A stretch of 64,000 nt of DNA from Rhodococcus sp. B50 (GTDB lineage: Bacteria > Actinomycetota > Actinomycetes > Mycobacteriales > Mycobacteriaceae), in the NCBI RefSeq assembly GCF_013602415.1, contig NZ_WPAG02000003.1, forward strand, positions 1-64,000, read 5' to 3'. The notes under the pieces were generated by a model that was given only the letters and a program-made list of their open reading frames with translations, searched no databases and had not been told where the DNA came from. The translations under genes and the position numbers were made by a program. Every line of letters starts with the position of its first letter. The stretch's first letter is position 1. Of this stretch, positions 29,410 through 38,042 are shown in pieces.

Positions 29410-30450
29410 TTAGCCCGGGACGACCACGCCGCGACCACGGATGCTGCCCTCGCGCAACCGCCGGTAGGCCGCGGGCCCCTCGTCGAGAGTGAACGTCTCG
29501 GTGTGGATGTCGAGGCGGCCCGCGCGGGCCAGGTCCACGACCTCCATCAGCTCGGACCGGGTGCCCCAGTACGGGGTCACGACGGAGGCCCCGAACGGGA
29601 TCATGAAGAAGCCGACCTTGGCGTGTGCGCCGGCGTGGATGCCCACGATCGAGATGTGCCCGTCGATCGCGACCACCTGCTGCGCCGTGTCGATCGTCGA
29701 CTGAGCGCCGACGAAGTCGAACACCGCCGTCGCGCCCTCACCGCCGGTCAGTTCCCGGATCGCGTCCGCCGCACCGGCGCCCGACTTCACCGCCGCGTCG
29801 GCGCCGACCTCGCGGGCGAGCGCGAGGCGGTCGTCGTCGAGATCGACGGCGATCACGCGAGCCGCGCTGACCGCGCGCAGAATCTGGATGCCGACGTGAC
29901 CGAGTCCCCCGACCCCGATCACGACCGCCGTCGAACCGGGCCCCAGCAGCGGCAGGACCCGCGAAATCGCGTGGTACGGCGTCAAACCGGCGTCGGTGAG
30001 CGGAACCGCGGCGACGGGGTCGAGGTCCCCGATCGGGACGAGGTGGCGCGCCGAGTCGACAATCATGTACTCGGCCATCGACCCGGGCGAGCCGAGACCG
30101 GGCGGGGTGATACCCAGCTCGGTGGCGCGGGTGCAGTAGTTCTCGCGGCCACGCGCGCACGCGTGGCACGCACCGCAACCCCACGGCCCGTACACGGCGA
30201 CCGCGTCCCCCGTCTCGAATCCGGTGACGCCGTCACCGAGTTCGGCGACGGTGCCGACACCCTCGTGACCGAGAGTGAGGGGAAGACCGTAGGCGTACTG
30301 CTCCGCCGGCATGTCCATTACGAAGATGTCCGAGTGGCACAACCCGGCCGCGGTGACCTTCAACAGGATCTCACCCGGCCCGGGCGCCGGAGTAGGGAGG
30401 TCGACGACGACCGGCTCGGAGCCGATCTCGGTGTACTGGAGGGCTTTCAT
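29410..30450 (-). CDS. adhA: Zinc-dependent NAD+ alcohol dehydrogenase (ADH-A type)
   Basis: This 346-residue medium-chain dehydrogenase oxidises secondary alcohols to ketones, and the reverse, with NAD(H). Catalytic zinc ligands lie in AAGLCHSDIF (Cys) and LTLGHEGVG (His-Glu). The structural zinc site is CGACHACARGRENYC (four Cys). The Rossmann motif is VIGVGGLGHVG, followed by VDLDDDRLA, whose Asp favours NAD over NADP. The sequence is, to my recollection, nearly identical to ADH-A of Rhodococcus ruber, the solvent-tolerant biocatalyst; this is the strongest taxonomic clue in the window. It is a single gene with transposase remnants just downstream. Confidence 0.93.
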   Translation of the reverse strand: MKALQYTEIGSEPVVVDLPTPAPGPGEILLKVTAAGLCHSDIFVMDMPAEQYAYGLPLTLGHEGVGTVAELGDGVTGFETGDAVAVYGPWGCGACHACARGRENYCTRATELGITPPGLGSPGSMAEYMIVDSARHLVPIGDLDPVAAVPLTDAGLTPYHAISRVLPLLGPGSTAVVIGVGGLGHVGIQILRAVSAARVIAVDLDDDRLALAREVGADAAVKSGAGAADAIRELTGGEGATAVFDFVGAQSTIDTAQQVVAIDGHISIVGIHAGAHAKVGFFMIPFGASVVTPYWGTRSELMEVVDLARAGRLDIHTETFTLDEGPAAYRRLREGSIRGRGVVVPG

Positions 30451-30539
30451 GCGCCCGACTCTACGACCGGGAGTGTGGGCCTGCCCGGCACTGCAGCGAA
30501 TCTTCCGCTATACGACGCCGGCCGTTCCGGCTTCGGACG

Positions 30540-30656
30540 TCAGACGGTCCGGACGAGGACACCGACGCCGAGCCGGTTGTAGGCGAACACGAGCATGTAG
30601 AGCAGCCGGGCGTTGATGCCCACAGTCCGTCCTGGACCGGCGAGCTCGTCGGTCTT
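30540..30656 (-). pseudogene. C-terminal fragment of an unidentified gene
   Basis: A frame ending at 30540 reads GRTVGINARLLYMLVFAYNR then LGVGVLVRTV, a hydrophobic tail with good protein character but no start or upstream body. The sequence between 30451 and 30792 contains nothing else I can support. Probably left by a deletion next to adhA. Confidence 0.35.
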
Positions 30657-30792
30657 GTGCGTGGTTGGGCCCGATAGCTGACGGCTTCACCCGTGGGCCA
30701 CGTCCGCGATCTGCGCAACGGGCGTCGGCATCGCGTTTACGTGCAGCCGAACAGTTCCGCTGCGCCCGGGAGTGATTCCCCTACAAAGGAGT

Positions 30793-31029
30793 TCACGACT
30801 TTTTCGGCTCCCGCGAGTGCCACTGCACCCCGAACAACAGCGGTCCGGTGTGGGGAGGAATGAAGATCTGGGCCGCGCACTCGACGCATCTGTAGGTGCG
30901 ATGACCTCTCGCACCTGATGGTCGCAGGGACGACTCGCACCAGCAGGCCGTCCATCCCACTATCACGCGCTTCGGTCCCAGTCGATGCCCGTTCGGGCAG
31001 AACTTCGGAGCGCGCTCGTAGGACGCCAT
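30793..31029 (-). CDS. Small zinc-ribbon-like protein
   Basis: The product has 78 residues from the ATG at 31029 (MASYERAPKFCPNGHRLGPK); a GTG two codons earlier is possible. Cysteine pairs CPNGH, CWC and CVEC are spaced as in a zinc ribbon, with the conserved-looking segment RGHRTYRCVECAAQIFIPPH. Such single-ribbon proteins occur on rhodococcal plasmids and could bind nucleic acid or protein. There is no neighbour with a related function. Confidence 0.55.
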   Translation of the reverse strand: MASYERAPKFCPNGHRLGPKRVIVGWTACWCESSLRPSGARGHRTYRCVECAAQIFIPPHTGPLLFGVQWHSREPKKS

Positions 31030-31039
31030 GTGCACGATT

Positions 31040-31350
31040 TTCGCACATATGTTCGATTACGCACGTTAGAGTGAGACTTGGCAGGCCGATGGAGGGACGC
31101 GCCCAGCGGACTTCGGGGAGCATTGGCCTGCCGCCTTGCTTCGGCGCGCCAAGGTCGAGACCCCTCGAACCCGATGACCAAGCGGTCGAGTCCAGGCCGA
31201 GAACCCCATCGACTTCCCACCCGAGGAGCGAGAAGTAGCGGCCCCGCTCACCCGCTGGACGGGACTACAGCCCACTCTGCGGACCGACCGGTACACGTTC
31301 CAGGGATCGCAATCAGGGCAGAAGAGCGAAGTAAAGGGGACGGGCCTTCA
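31040..31350. other. No gene supported
   Basis: Frames on both strands are short, rich in Arg/Ser/Pro, and lack Shine-Dalgarno signals. A plus-strand stretch from about 31210 (HPRSEK..., then LHHVDEKFVAD) has partial protein character but no start. I cannot name anything in it. Confidence 0.4.
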
Positions 31351-31539
31351 TCACGTAGATGAGAAGTTCGTTGCCGATGCCGAAACGGCAGGACGACCAG
31401 TTCCAGGAGGCGGCATCAGGGTCGAAGCCGGAGGCGGAATTTTCGTGCGGTCGGGACCGGGTTTGACGTCCCGGAGGGCATTGAACGCCTGTCGTGCCTG
31501 TTCTTGCTCCACGGCACTAGGATGTTCGATCGCAGACAT
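31351..31539 (-). CDS. Small protein with a strong ribosome-binding site
   Basis: AGGAGG lies 6 bases upstream of the ATG at 31539, which is the main evidence. The 62-residue product starts MSAIEHPSAVEQEQARQAFN (a likely amphipathic helix) and turns Pro/Ser-rich (DRTKIPPPASTLMPPPGTGR). A GTG two codons earlier is in frame. No family recognised. Confidence 0.5.
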   Translation of the reverse strand: MSAIEHPSAVEQEQARQAFNALRDVKPGPDRTKIPPPASTLMPPPGTGRPAVSASATNFSST

Positions 31540-31711
31540 GCACACCTCCTACAACTGAAATGTGTGCAGCAAACGAAACAAAACGCACAGAGACCGGTGC
31601 TCGAACCGTGAGGCCGTCGGGCGGAAATCCGCACGGGCCCGCTGGGCACGGCCACGAGTGTGCTGTTGAACGATCGTCGACAGCACGGTCCGAAGAACCC
31701 GAAGACCTTCC

Positions 31712-32161
31712 CTATTCGCCTCGTTGCTGCTGGTGCACCCGTTCGAGAAACGACTGCGCGCTGACCGAGGTCGTAGTGCCTCTCTCCGCCAAGCGGCGAT
31801 GGAACCCGGCGAGCACAGTGGCAGCCACCGCAGTGGCGACCAGCATCATCGCGACACCGCCCACCATCACGAGGGCCACGATTGCAGCGACAACCAGCGT
31901 CCCCACCGTCGCCCACGCCACGCTTCGTCGCGGGACAACCACCGGAACGGCACACAGCACAGTCGGCAACAGCATTGCCGCGATGTACCCGGCACCGCCC
32001 CGATCGGTCAACGATTCGCTGCACGCGACGGGATCGTAGGCGGGGTCGATCTCGCAACTGGTGAACTCGGATTGGGGCCAGGACGCCACGTACGTGGCGG
32101 TCATCGCGAACCCGCCCACCGCGAGCACCAGCAACGACCACGCAGCTCGGATCATCCTCAT
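31712..32161 (-). CDS. Membrane protein of unknown function
   Basis: The product has 149 residues with about four hydrophobic segments (AAWSLLVLAVGGFAMTATYV, YIAAMLLPTVLCAVPVVV, SVAWATVGTLVVAAIVALVM, then GGVAMMLVATAVAATVLAGF). Two cysteines in the first extracellular loop (SCEIDP, VACSES) could pair. The short polar tail is Gln/Arg-rich. It is divergent from the cold-shock-type gene at 32240. Unrecognised; similar proteins are common singletons in actinobacteria. Confidence 0.55.
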   Translation of the reverse strand: MRMIRAAWSLLVLAVGGFAMTATYVASWPQSEFTSCEIDPAYDPVACSESLTDRGGAGYIAAMLLPTVLCAVPVVVPRRSVAWATVGTLVVAAIVALVMVGGVAMMLVATAVAATVLAGFHRRLAERGTTTSVSAQSFLERVHQQQRGE

Positions 32162-32239
32162 GCCCCGAGCCTGCCAGTGGCCTCACCGGACGGTTCACCC
32201 AGCACGTGGACGACGGATCGTCGTGGCATCGTGAGCGGC

Positions 32240-32464
32240 ATGAGTCGGACAATCGGAACGGTGCGGGAATGGCACGGCGAGCTGGGATGGGGAGTGCTCG
32301 ACTCACCCGACACTCCCGGCGGATGCTGGGCGCACTGGAGCAACATCGACGGAACCGGATTCCGCGCACTCACGGTGGGCGCGACCGTTCAGCTCGACTG
32401 GGAACACGCACAGCAGGACGGATTCTCGTTCCGGGCCACCCGCGTCCACACGCCGACTGAGTGA
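32240..32464 (+). CDS. Cold-shock-domain-like protein
   Basis: The 74-residue product reads MSRTIGTVREWHGELGWGVL, DSPDTPGGCWAHWSNIDGTG, VGATVQLDWEHAQQDGFSFR. This follows the cold-shock fold order (GxVxxWxxxxGWGxL as RNP1, then CWAHWSNI as RNP2), though it is divergent from housekeeping CspA. Such proteins bind single-stranded nucleic acids. The following gene starts 6 bp downstream, so they form an operon. A longer upstream frame has no coding character. Confidence 0.7.
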   Translation: MSRTIGTVREWHGELGWGVLDSPDTPGGCWAHWSNIDGTGFRALTVGATVQLDWEHAQQDGFSFRATRVHTPTE

Positions 32465-32470
32465 CCCGCG

Positions 32471-33238
32471 ATGACCCCGCACGACGAGGACCGGGAGCTG
32501 GTGTGGCAGGCACACGACGTCCTCGACGATGTATCTGCCGGTGACTGGGTCACCGCCGAGCTGACCCGCTTCGGTTCCACCGTCGGATCCTTGGTGCCGT
32601 CGAGCTACCCCTCCTACACGCGGGTCCTGCATCCCGCGATGCGCGTCGAGCGCGACTCCGGCGAGTCGGTGCCGGTGCGGTGGGCCGAGGTCGCGGCCGC
32701 GACCGGGGCGGTGATCCATCCGACCGTCGAATGGTTCTCCCTGCTGCACGCCGGGACCATCCGCGGCGTCGGGGACGGCCAGGGCACCGTATGGGACGAC
32801 GGACCCGAGATCGGGGACATGCCCGAAGAACAGTTCGCCGCACTGGCCGCGGTGCTCGCTAAGCACACCGCCACTCCGGACGACTGTTGGTTCGGGTTCT
32901 GGGAAGGGCGCGGCGCAGCGCAAAGCCTGGGGCTACCCCGGTTTGGGCCCCGGGTGAGGATTCCGGATGGGGAGAACTTTCTGGTCCACGGCACGGTGCG
33001 CGATGCGGTGCGCACCCTCGACTCGTGGGGACCGAATCTGTGGTGGCCGCAGGACCGAGCGTGGTTCGTCGCTACCGACATCGATCTGATGTCGACCTAT
33101 GTCGGCTCGTCCCTCGACTGCGCCCGGGCGTTGCGTGCCTGCTCTGCTGTCGAGGCCGTCGACACCACCGCTGCGAATTCGGTGACCTGGACCAGTGACG
33201 GCATCAACCCGCTCCCCCCGAACCCGTACATGCGGTGA
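32471..33238 (+). CDS. Hypothetical protein, operon partner of the cold-shock-type gene
   Basis: The product has 255 residues. Recognisable only as a globular alpha/beta protein with many tryptophans: ELVWQAHDVLDDVSAGDWVT, VHPAMRVERDSGESVPVRWA, DDCWFGFWEGRG, NLWWPQDRAWFVATDIDLMS, and the tail TSDGINPLPPNPYMR. The pattern suggests a conserved actinobacterial family, possibly related to immunity-type SUKH/SMI1-like proteins, but I cannot assign it. It is translated from an ATG close behind the upstream stop. Confidence 0.6.
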   Translation: MTPHDEDRELVWQAHDVLDDVSAGDWVTAELTRFGSTVGSLVPSSYPSYTRVLHPAMRVERDSGESVPVRWAEVAAATGAVIHPTVEWFSLLHAGTIRGVGDGQGTVWDDGPEIGDMPEEQFAALAAVLAKHTATPDDCWFGFWEGRGAAQSLGLPRFGPRVRIPDGENFLVHGTVRDAVRTLDSWGPNLWWPQDRAWFVATDIDLMSTYVGSSLDCARALRACSAVEAVDTTAANSVTWTSDGINPLPPNPYMR

Positions 33239-33351
33239 CGAAGCCGGTCGCTGACATCGAAGGGCGGCGTGGACCCCGTGAAGCTCCTTCGCGCCGACAG
33301 CAACTCTGTGCAGGAACACCGGGGCGATACCCAGCGGCAAGGAGGCCCACC

Positions 33352-33903
33352 ATGATGAGGCACACGCTCGACTTCGGTAGTCCGCTCCCGCCGGGCTGGA
33401 CCACACTCGACGAGAAACATCGGTCTCGGTACTGGGATCGGTTCACCGCTCGGTTCGGATTCCGTCCAGGCCTTGCCGAGCCGGATTGGCCGGCGATCAC
33501 CGAACCGACACCCTCGATCACGTTCGATCTCACCGCGCCCGGCGATGTTGCGGGCGCATGGTCGAGCCGATTCGATGCGGTCAACGCCGAAGCACTGCGG
33601 TGTTTCGTGACCGAGTTCGCCGACGATCCGATATTCGTGGTGCTGGACTGGCAGCACACCTGCTACCGGCTCGACGCGGCCGTGCATGCGAGCACCCCGG
33701 ACACCGAGTGGCGGGTGCCGGTCTACCCGAACGGCGACTACTACATCTTTCTGCGCGACGACCTGAGCGAAGGCACCTTCGGGCACCCGTGGGAGCAGAC
33801 CCTGTGCGTGTTCGGCGAACGGCTGCTGGCCACGCTGGGCCGGACCTTGGCGACGTGGCTGCCCGTCACACGAATCGACGGCCGCCGACCCGAGGATGCG
33901 TAA
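33352..33903 (+). CDS. DUF2716 family protein
   Basis: The ATG at 33352 has AAGGAGG 8 bases upstream, preferred over in-frame upstream starts. The 183-residue product has the family's features: WDRFTARFGFRPGLAEPDWP, ITFDLTAPGDVA, VLDWQHTCYRLDAAVHAS, WRVPVYPNGDYYIFLRDDLS, GTFGHPWEQTLCVFGERLLA. The conserved GDYYIF and GHPWE blocks are typical. Biochemical function is unknown; members often lie near toxin or immunity genes. Confidence 0.75.
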   Translation: MMRHTLDFGSPLPPGWTTLDEKHRSRYWDRFTARFGFRPGLAEPDWPAITEPTPSITFDLTAPGDVAGAWSSRFDAVNAEALRCFVTEFADDPIFVVLDWQHTCYRLDAAVHASTPDTEWRVPVYPNGDYYIFLRDDLSEGTFGHPWEQTLCVFGERLLATLGRTLATWLPVTRIDGRRPEDA

Positions 33904-33999
33904 CGTCACCGAACATCCCTGAATACCGCAACGTCGTTGCCTTGCTTGTCATTTCAGGTAGTTCGCAATGTCCTGCAGGACTCATCGACGATGGCGGTG

Positions 34000-34356
34000 T
34001 CACAACCGACGCCGCCGCCAGGCCCACACGCACCACCCGATCCCCACGAGTGAAGCCACCGGCAGCACCCATCTCCACCGGTGTAGTGTCGCGAACCGCT
34101 GGTACTGCTCGTTCGACAAGAACTGCAAGCCGGGTCGATTCGCAGTGGGCGGTTCCCACCAGTAGCTTCCCGAGCCGGTCAACACCTGAGGCCACGCGAA
34201 GACGCCGATCGTGGTCGCGATGATGATGCAGGTGGCGGGGAACGCCACCCAGAACCACGGGAACCCTGGGGCGCTGCCGAGCCGGGCGCGTCGCGGCACC
34301 ACCACGCCCGCCACTACCCCCATCAGTGCCAGAACACCCAACATCAACCACGCCAT
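34000..34356 (-). CDS. Small membrane protein
   Basis: The product has 118 residues if started at MAWLMLGVLALMGVVAGVVV (34356); longer starts overlap the opposite promoter region. Three hydrophobic segments are seen, at the N-terminus, FWVAFPATCIIIATTIGVFA, and WVLPVASLVGIGWCVWAWRR, with a basic end (RRRRL) on the cytoplasmic side. It is divergent from the peptidase gene. Function unknown. Confidence 0.5.
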   Translation of the reverse strand: MAWLMLGVLALMGVVAGVVVPRRARLGSAPGFPWFWVAFPATCIIIATTIGVFAWPQVLTGSGSYWWEPPTANRPGLQFLSNEQYQRFATLHRWRWVLPVASLVGIGWCVWAWRRRRL

Positions 34357-34457
34357 GTGGTCGGACGATACGGCGCTTCTACCGGCAGGTCCGGACATGA
34401 CGCACGGTGTGCTGTCGGAGAGTCCGAACAGGGAGATGCCGTGACACACTCACCCGA

Positions 34458-35417
34458 ATGGATCTGTTCCCGGCAATCGAACCCTACGACTCGGGACATC
34501 TCGCGGTAGCCGACGGCAACATTCTCTACTGGGAAACTGTCGGTACCCCGTCGGGCCTTCCCATCGTGTACCTCCACGGCGGACCGGGGTCAGGCTGCAC
34601 CGCGGGTACGCGCACGTACTTCGATCCGAGCGTGTTTCGCGCGGTGCTGTTCGATCAGCGCGGCTGCGGACGCAGCACGCCCCGAGCCGATGATCCGAGC
34701 ACCGACCTCTCCACGAACACCACCGATCACCTCATCACCGATATCGAGTGCCTCCGCGAACATCTCGGGATCGATAAGTGGGTAGTGGCCGGGGTGTCCT
34801 GGGGCGTGTGCCTCGCATTGGCCTATGCGCAAGCACATCCCGACCGAGTGGCCGCCATGGCGCTGGGAGCGATCACGACAGGTAGCCGCCGGGAAGTCGA
34901 GTGGATCACCCGGGACATGCGGCGGATCTTCCCGCGCGAGTGGGAACGGTTCGTCGAACCGGTGCCACCGGCCGAGCGAGACGCAAACCTCGCGGCTGCC
35001 TACGCGCGCCTGCTCGCCCATCCCGACGCGGCCGTTCGGGAGAATGCGGCGCTGCGCTGGTGCGAATGGGAGGACACCCACGTCTCGCTCGTTCCCGGAT
35101 GGGTGCCCTCCCCCCGCTACCAGGATCCGACGTTCCGGATGATGTTTGCGCGCGTGGTGACCCACTACTGGGGCAATGACCACTTTCTCGGTGAGAACCA
35201 ACTGCTCGACGGCATGCACCGGCTGGCGGGCATACCGGCGGTTCTTGTTCACGGCCGGTACGACATCTCCGGTCCGCTCGACACCGCGTGGGAGCTTTCG
35301 CGCCGGTGGGACAGTAGTCGCCTCGTTGTGGTCGAGGACGCCGGTCACGGCGGGGGCAGTTTCACCGGCGAGCTGGTCGAAGCGATCAGCAGCGTGGCCG
35401 AGACGACGCGAAGGTGA
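34458..35417 (+). CDS. pip: Proline iminopeptidase (alpha/beta hydrolase, S33)
   Basis: The ATG at 34458 gives 319 residues (MDLFPAIEPYDSGHLAVADG). The oxyanion/HGGPG motif VYLHGGPGSG is typical of peptidase S33. The nucleophile elbow is GVSWG (usually GGSWG in this family), the acid lies in HGRYDISGP and the histidine in DAGHGGGS. The enzyme releases N-terminal proline from peptides and acts in the cytoplasm. The full-length domain includes the helical cap (REVEWITRDMRRIFPREWER). The gene is monocistronic, with a decayed resolvase following on the opposite strand. Confidence 0.88.
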   Translation: MDLFPAIEPYDSGHLAVADGNILYWETVGTPSGLPIVYLHGGPGSGCTAGTRTYFDPSVFRAVLFDQRGCGRSTPRADDPSTDLSTNTTDHLITDIECLREHLGIDKWVVAGVSWGVCLALAYAQAHPDRVAAMALGAITTGSRREVEWITRDMRRIFPREWERFVEPVPPAERDANLAAAYARLLAHPDAAVRENAALRWCEWEDTHVSLVPGWVPSPRYQDPTFRMMFARVVTHYWGNDHFLGENQLLDGMHRLAGIPAVLVHGRYDISGPLDTAWELSRRWDSSRLVVVEDAGHGGGSFTGELVEAISSVAETTRR

Positions 35418-35439
35418 GGACGGTGGTTGTGCACGCGCT

Positions 35440-35640
35440 TGCTTCCAGGTGCCGGTACAACGTCATACGGCCCATCCAGAAGATCTCCGCGATCTCGGAT
35501 TGATTCATCCCGTTGTCGCGCACCACCCGCGCCAGCTGATCTTCTTCGCCGTCATCGCCGGCGGCCGGTCCCCGACCCCGGTGCCGGCACGGACCGCGGC
35601 CAGGCCGTGTGGCTGGAAGTGCGGGGCCAAGAACAGTCCG
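35440..35640 (-). pseudogene. Serine resolvase C-terminal remnant (inverted relative to 8661)
   Basis: Read on the minus strand: HGLAAVRAGTGVGDRPPAMT, then after a frame change LARVVRDNGMNQSEIAEI and GRMTLYRHLE. This is the helix E end, linker and HTH of a Tn3-type resolvase, with at least one frameshift and no catalytic domain. The phrase VRDNGMNQSEIAEI is close to IRDNGMSQ-PEIAEI in the remnant at 8661-8868, so both derive from related resolvases. Confidence 0.6.
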
Positions 35641-36112
35641 GGGTGGGCCTCGAAGGCGCGCGCAGCGACGGCGACCACGCCGACATCAAGCGTGTCCGCG
35701 CTGCACGACGGGTGCCGTCAGCCAGGCGCCCGCCTGCGAACGACTGGATATCCGGAGCTCCGACAGGCGACGAGCCATGGCAACGACGAAAACGTCCCAC
35801 CTTGACGGTGACGTCGAGGTGGGACGTTTGTGCGGCCTGAGAGGTCGGGGGTCGCTCAGGTCGCAATTGGATCATTGGCGATGTGTGCGCACAGCGCAGC
35901 TGAACGGCTTGCCGGTCGTGACTTCGTGACGCGATCGGGACCCGATGGTTGCGGGATGCCCGCCTCGCCCTCCCCCGATCGAAGGCGAGACGGGGCGTGT
36001 TCCGAAATCCCCGACTAGAACACGTTATCGCCGAACTCGGAGTCTTGCAGGTCGTTTCGGGAAGCATGCGGTGTGGGCGGTGCCGGACGTCAACGTTTGA
36101 CATGCCCATCGA
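35641..36112. other. Gene-free stretch containing a strong hairpin
   Basis: No start/SD combination or recognisable protein is found on either strand. The frames are Arg/Ser-rich shadows. The only structured feature is the 12-bp perfect inverted repeat at 35791-35828, listed separately. Confidence 0.45.
35791..35828. terminator. 12-bp perfect inverted repeat, likely bidirectional terminator
   Basis: AACGTCCCACCT (35791-35802) pairs perfectly with AGGTGGGACGTT (35817-35828) around a 14-base loop. T and A runs at the outer edges are short. No gene ends immediately beside it now, so it may be a leftover of a deleted gene or an operator. Confidence 0.5.
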
Positions 36113-36280
36113 TCAGCCCGGGTCGATGCCATAGAACCGGCGGCCGTCGGCCGTAGTGACCTCGGCGATGACCCTGAAGTCAGGGTCGTAGACGACTTCG
36201 ATATGTACGGCGCGCTCGGACGGCTCGTCGGGCTCCCGGCTATTGTCCGAACGACCGTCGGTAGTCATCGATCCATCCAT
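36113..36280 (-). CDS. Small hypothetical protein
   Basis: The 55-residue product from the ATG at 36280 (an in-frame ATG at 36268 is equally possible) has an acidic, polar start (DGRSDNSREPDEPSERAVHI) followed by a beta-hairpin-like end (VYDPDFRVIAEVTTADGRRF YGIDPG, split here). The alternating hydrophobic pattern supports a real protein. No family recognised. Confidence 0.4.
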   Translation of the reverse strand: MDGSMTTDGRSDNSREPDEPSERAVHIEVVYDPDFRVIAEVTTADGRRFYGIDPG

Positions 36281-36324
36281 CCAGTCAGCGATGCCAGTAT
36301 CGATGTGCAGTGTGATCACCCTGC

Positions 36325-36579
36325 ATGGTGATCGGCTACGAACGGGACCTCCGCAACCAGATCGGGACGTTGCCGCAAGCACGTGGCCGACAGGTGATGT
36401 CCGGCAAGATCTGGCTTCGGTGCGTACGTGCAGGTCTCGGGTCTGCCCCGTTGCAGCCATGCGCCGATTACGAGGTGCGCTCCTTCAACGCTGCGGACCG
36501 GTCGAAGGGGGCGGGTATCCCCCTCACCATGGGCTACGTGAACTGGTTCGAGCTGTTCATGGTGAACGGAACCGGGTGA
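36325..36579 (+). CDS. Small hypothetical protein
   Basis: This 84-residue frame starts MVIGYERDLRNQIGTLPQAR and ends YVNWFELFMVNGTG. Most codons end in G or C, which argues for coding. There is no clear Shine-Dalgarno and no recognised domain. It is divergent from the small gene at 36280. The 220 bp that follow (to 36802) show no supported gene. Confidence 0.3.
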   Translation: MVIGYERDLRNQIGTLPQARGRQVMSGKIWLRCVRAGLGSAPLQPCADYEVRSFNAADRSKGAGIPLTMGYVNWFELFMVNGTG

Positions 36580-36802
36580 CTGAACGTCTGAACGCGGACT
36601 TCTCGGAAATGCCATGGTGCGTCGGGCCGGCCGCTGAAGCGGATATATGCCCTCGAGTGTTCTGGCCAGCGGTGGCTACGTGAAGGATCTGCGCACGCTA
36701 TTTGCTGTCGCGTTCCACGAACGTTCGGGCGCGCAGAACTCAGCAACACCCCTCGTGCAGGACGGTGGCGGGAGTCTGCTCCGGCATGAGCTCCTGCTGC
36801 GC

Positions 36803-37417
36803 TCAGAAGGTGTCGTTGATGGTGATCCTGTCGTACGTCGCTGGGAACTTGTCGCCACTGGAGCAGTTCAAGGACGTGGTTTGACCGACCGGGATCTGTT
36901 CTGTCGTGCAGTCGACGAGCGCCACTACTTCGTTTCCGTCCATGAACTTGATCTCCACGAACGCACCGTCCCTGTCGCCTCGCGCATTGGTCACCTTCAG
37001 GCCCTCTATCTGGACGTAACCGAGTCCGTCCTGCGTGACGGACCATCCGGGTGCGTACTGGAAGCCCGAAACCTCGAAGGGTTGACCCTCGGAGATCGTC
37101 AGGGGGTTGTCGGGCCCGCCAGGGGCGGAGTCCTGGGCCTCCGCGGTTTCGATTGCCTCGTTGACCTCGTTCGCGGCGACAGCGAGGAATGCGATACAGC
37201 CGCCGATCGCCAATACACCCACTGCGACCAGCGCCAATAAGATGTTGCGCACGGTGTGCGATTTCTTGGGCGGCTGGGGTGCCGACGGAGGCGGTCCGCT
37301 GTTCTGTACGCGATCGGTCCACCGGCTTCCATCCCACCATCGCATGACACCGGATGGGTCGGGGTAGTAGCCGGGTGCGGGCGAACCGGCAGCGCCGGGA
37401 TTCGATGCGTCGGACAT
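36803..37417 (-). CDS. DUF2510 membrane protein with an extracytoplasmic domain
   Basis: The product has 204 residues from MSDASNPGAAGSPAPG (37417). A DUF2510 motif (GYYPDPSGVMRWWDGSRWTD) at ~17-36 is followed by a Pro-rich linker, one transmembrane helix (ILLALVAVGVLAIGGCIAFL) and an exported C-terminal domain ~130 residues long resembling DUF4352-type beta sandwiches. That domain contains GFQYAPGWSVTQDGLGYVQI, GAFVEIKFMDGNEVVALVDC and TSLNCSSGDKF, with two Cys likely paired. The architecture is common in actinobacterial surface proteins of unknown role. Confidence 0.7.
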   Translation of the reverse strand: MSDASNPGAAGSPAPGYYPDPSGVMRWWDGSRWTDRVQNSGPPPSAPQPPKKSHTVRNILLALVAVGVLAIGGCIAFLAVAANEVNEAIETAEAQDSAPGGPDNPLTISEGQPFEVSGFQYAPGWSVTQDGLGYVQIEGLKVTNARGDRDGAFVEIKFMDGNEVVALVDCTTEQIPVGQTTSLNCSSGDKFPATYDRITINDTF

Positions 37418-37589
37418 CAGTGGAATCCTTTCCGCTGGTGGATGTTCGGTTTCCACCGAACGTAGTCACGGGAAGTACGTTCGGTCGCGTTTTCGGTCAC
37501 GATGTAGTCCCGCATCGGTGAGATGAATCCTTCGAGATGCACAGGCGCTTTCCGGTTGGGGTCTCGATGTCGCCGATGTTCAGGAGGAT

Positions 37590-37830
37590 CCCTGAGCATC
37601 TCGATGGAGCGACCCGCACGACCATCAGCGCGATTGCCCGGACCGAGTTGCTCGTCGTGGGCGAGATCGGGATGCTGCCGCCGGGGTCAGGCTGCCGCCG
37701 AAGCGTTCACTGTCTCATAGGTGCTGCCGATGAGCGGCGCGGCGTCGTGGTGATCAGCAACCTGCATCTGTCCGGGATCGACACGATCGTGCCGAAAACT
37801 CTCGCATCGGCTGCCACCGTCGCGGGCTGT
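37590..37830 (+). pseudogene. IS21-type IstB ATPase remnant
   Basis: RTELLVVGEIGMLPPGSG (Walker B region with Asp changed to Gly), then after a frame change ADERRGVVVISNLHLSGIDT and IVPKTLASAA match the second half of IstB helper ATPases (normally ...DEIG..., SNLHPSGFDTIMPKTLATA). Walker A and the C-terminus are lost. The sequence from here to 38042 holds nothing else. Confidence 0.65.
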
Positions 37831-38042
37831 TTGCAGCGCGGCGGTACCGCGGCCCCCGCGAGATCGAAACACGGGCGCACACAAAGGAAGCAGTACGCGC
37901 CAAACTGATTCCGCGTCGACAGATGCATCAGTCGGCGTGACGGTCGATAAACCTGTCTGCGAAACGAAGAACAACGCGTGACTGTGGTCCGCGTAGTCAC
38001 ACAGCCGAGTACGCATTCGATGACAACGCCCGCCTTGAAAGA

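Noticed and set aside
37590..37830. Active IS21 element
   Set aside because: Only the middle of IstB is left, Walker B is altered and the frame is broken; no IstA or ends nearby.
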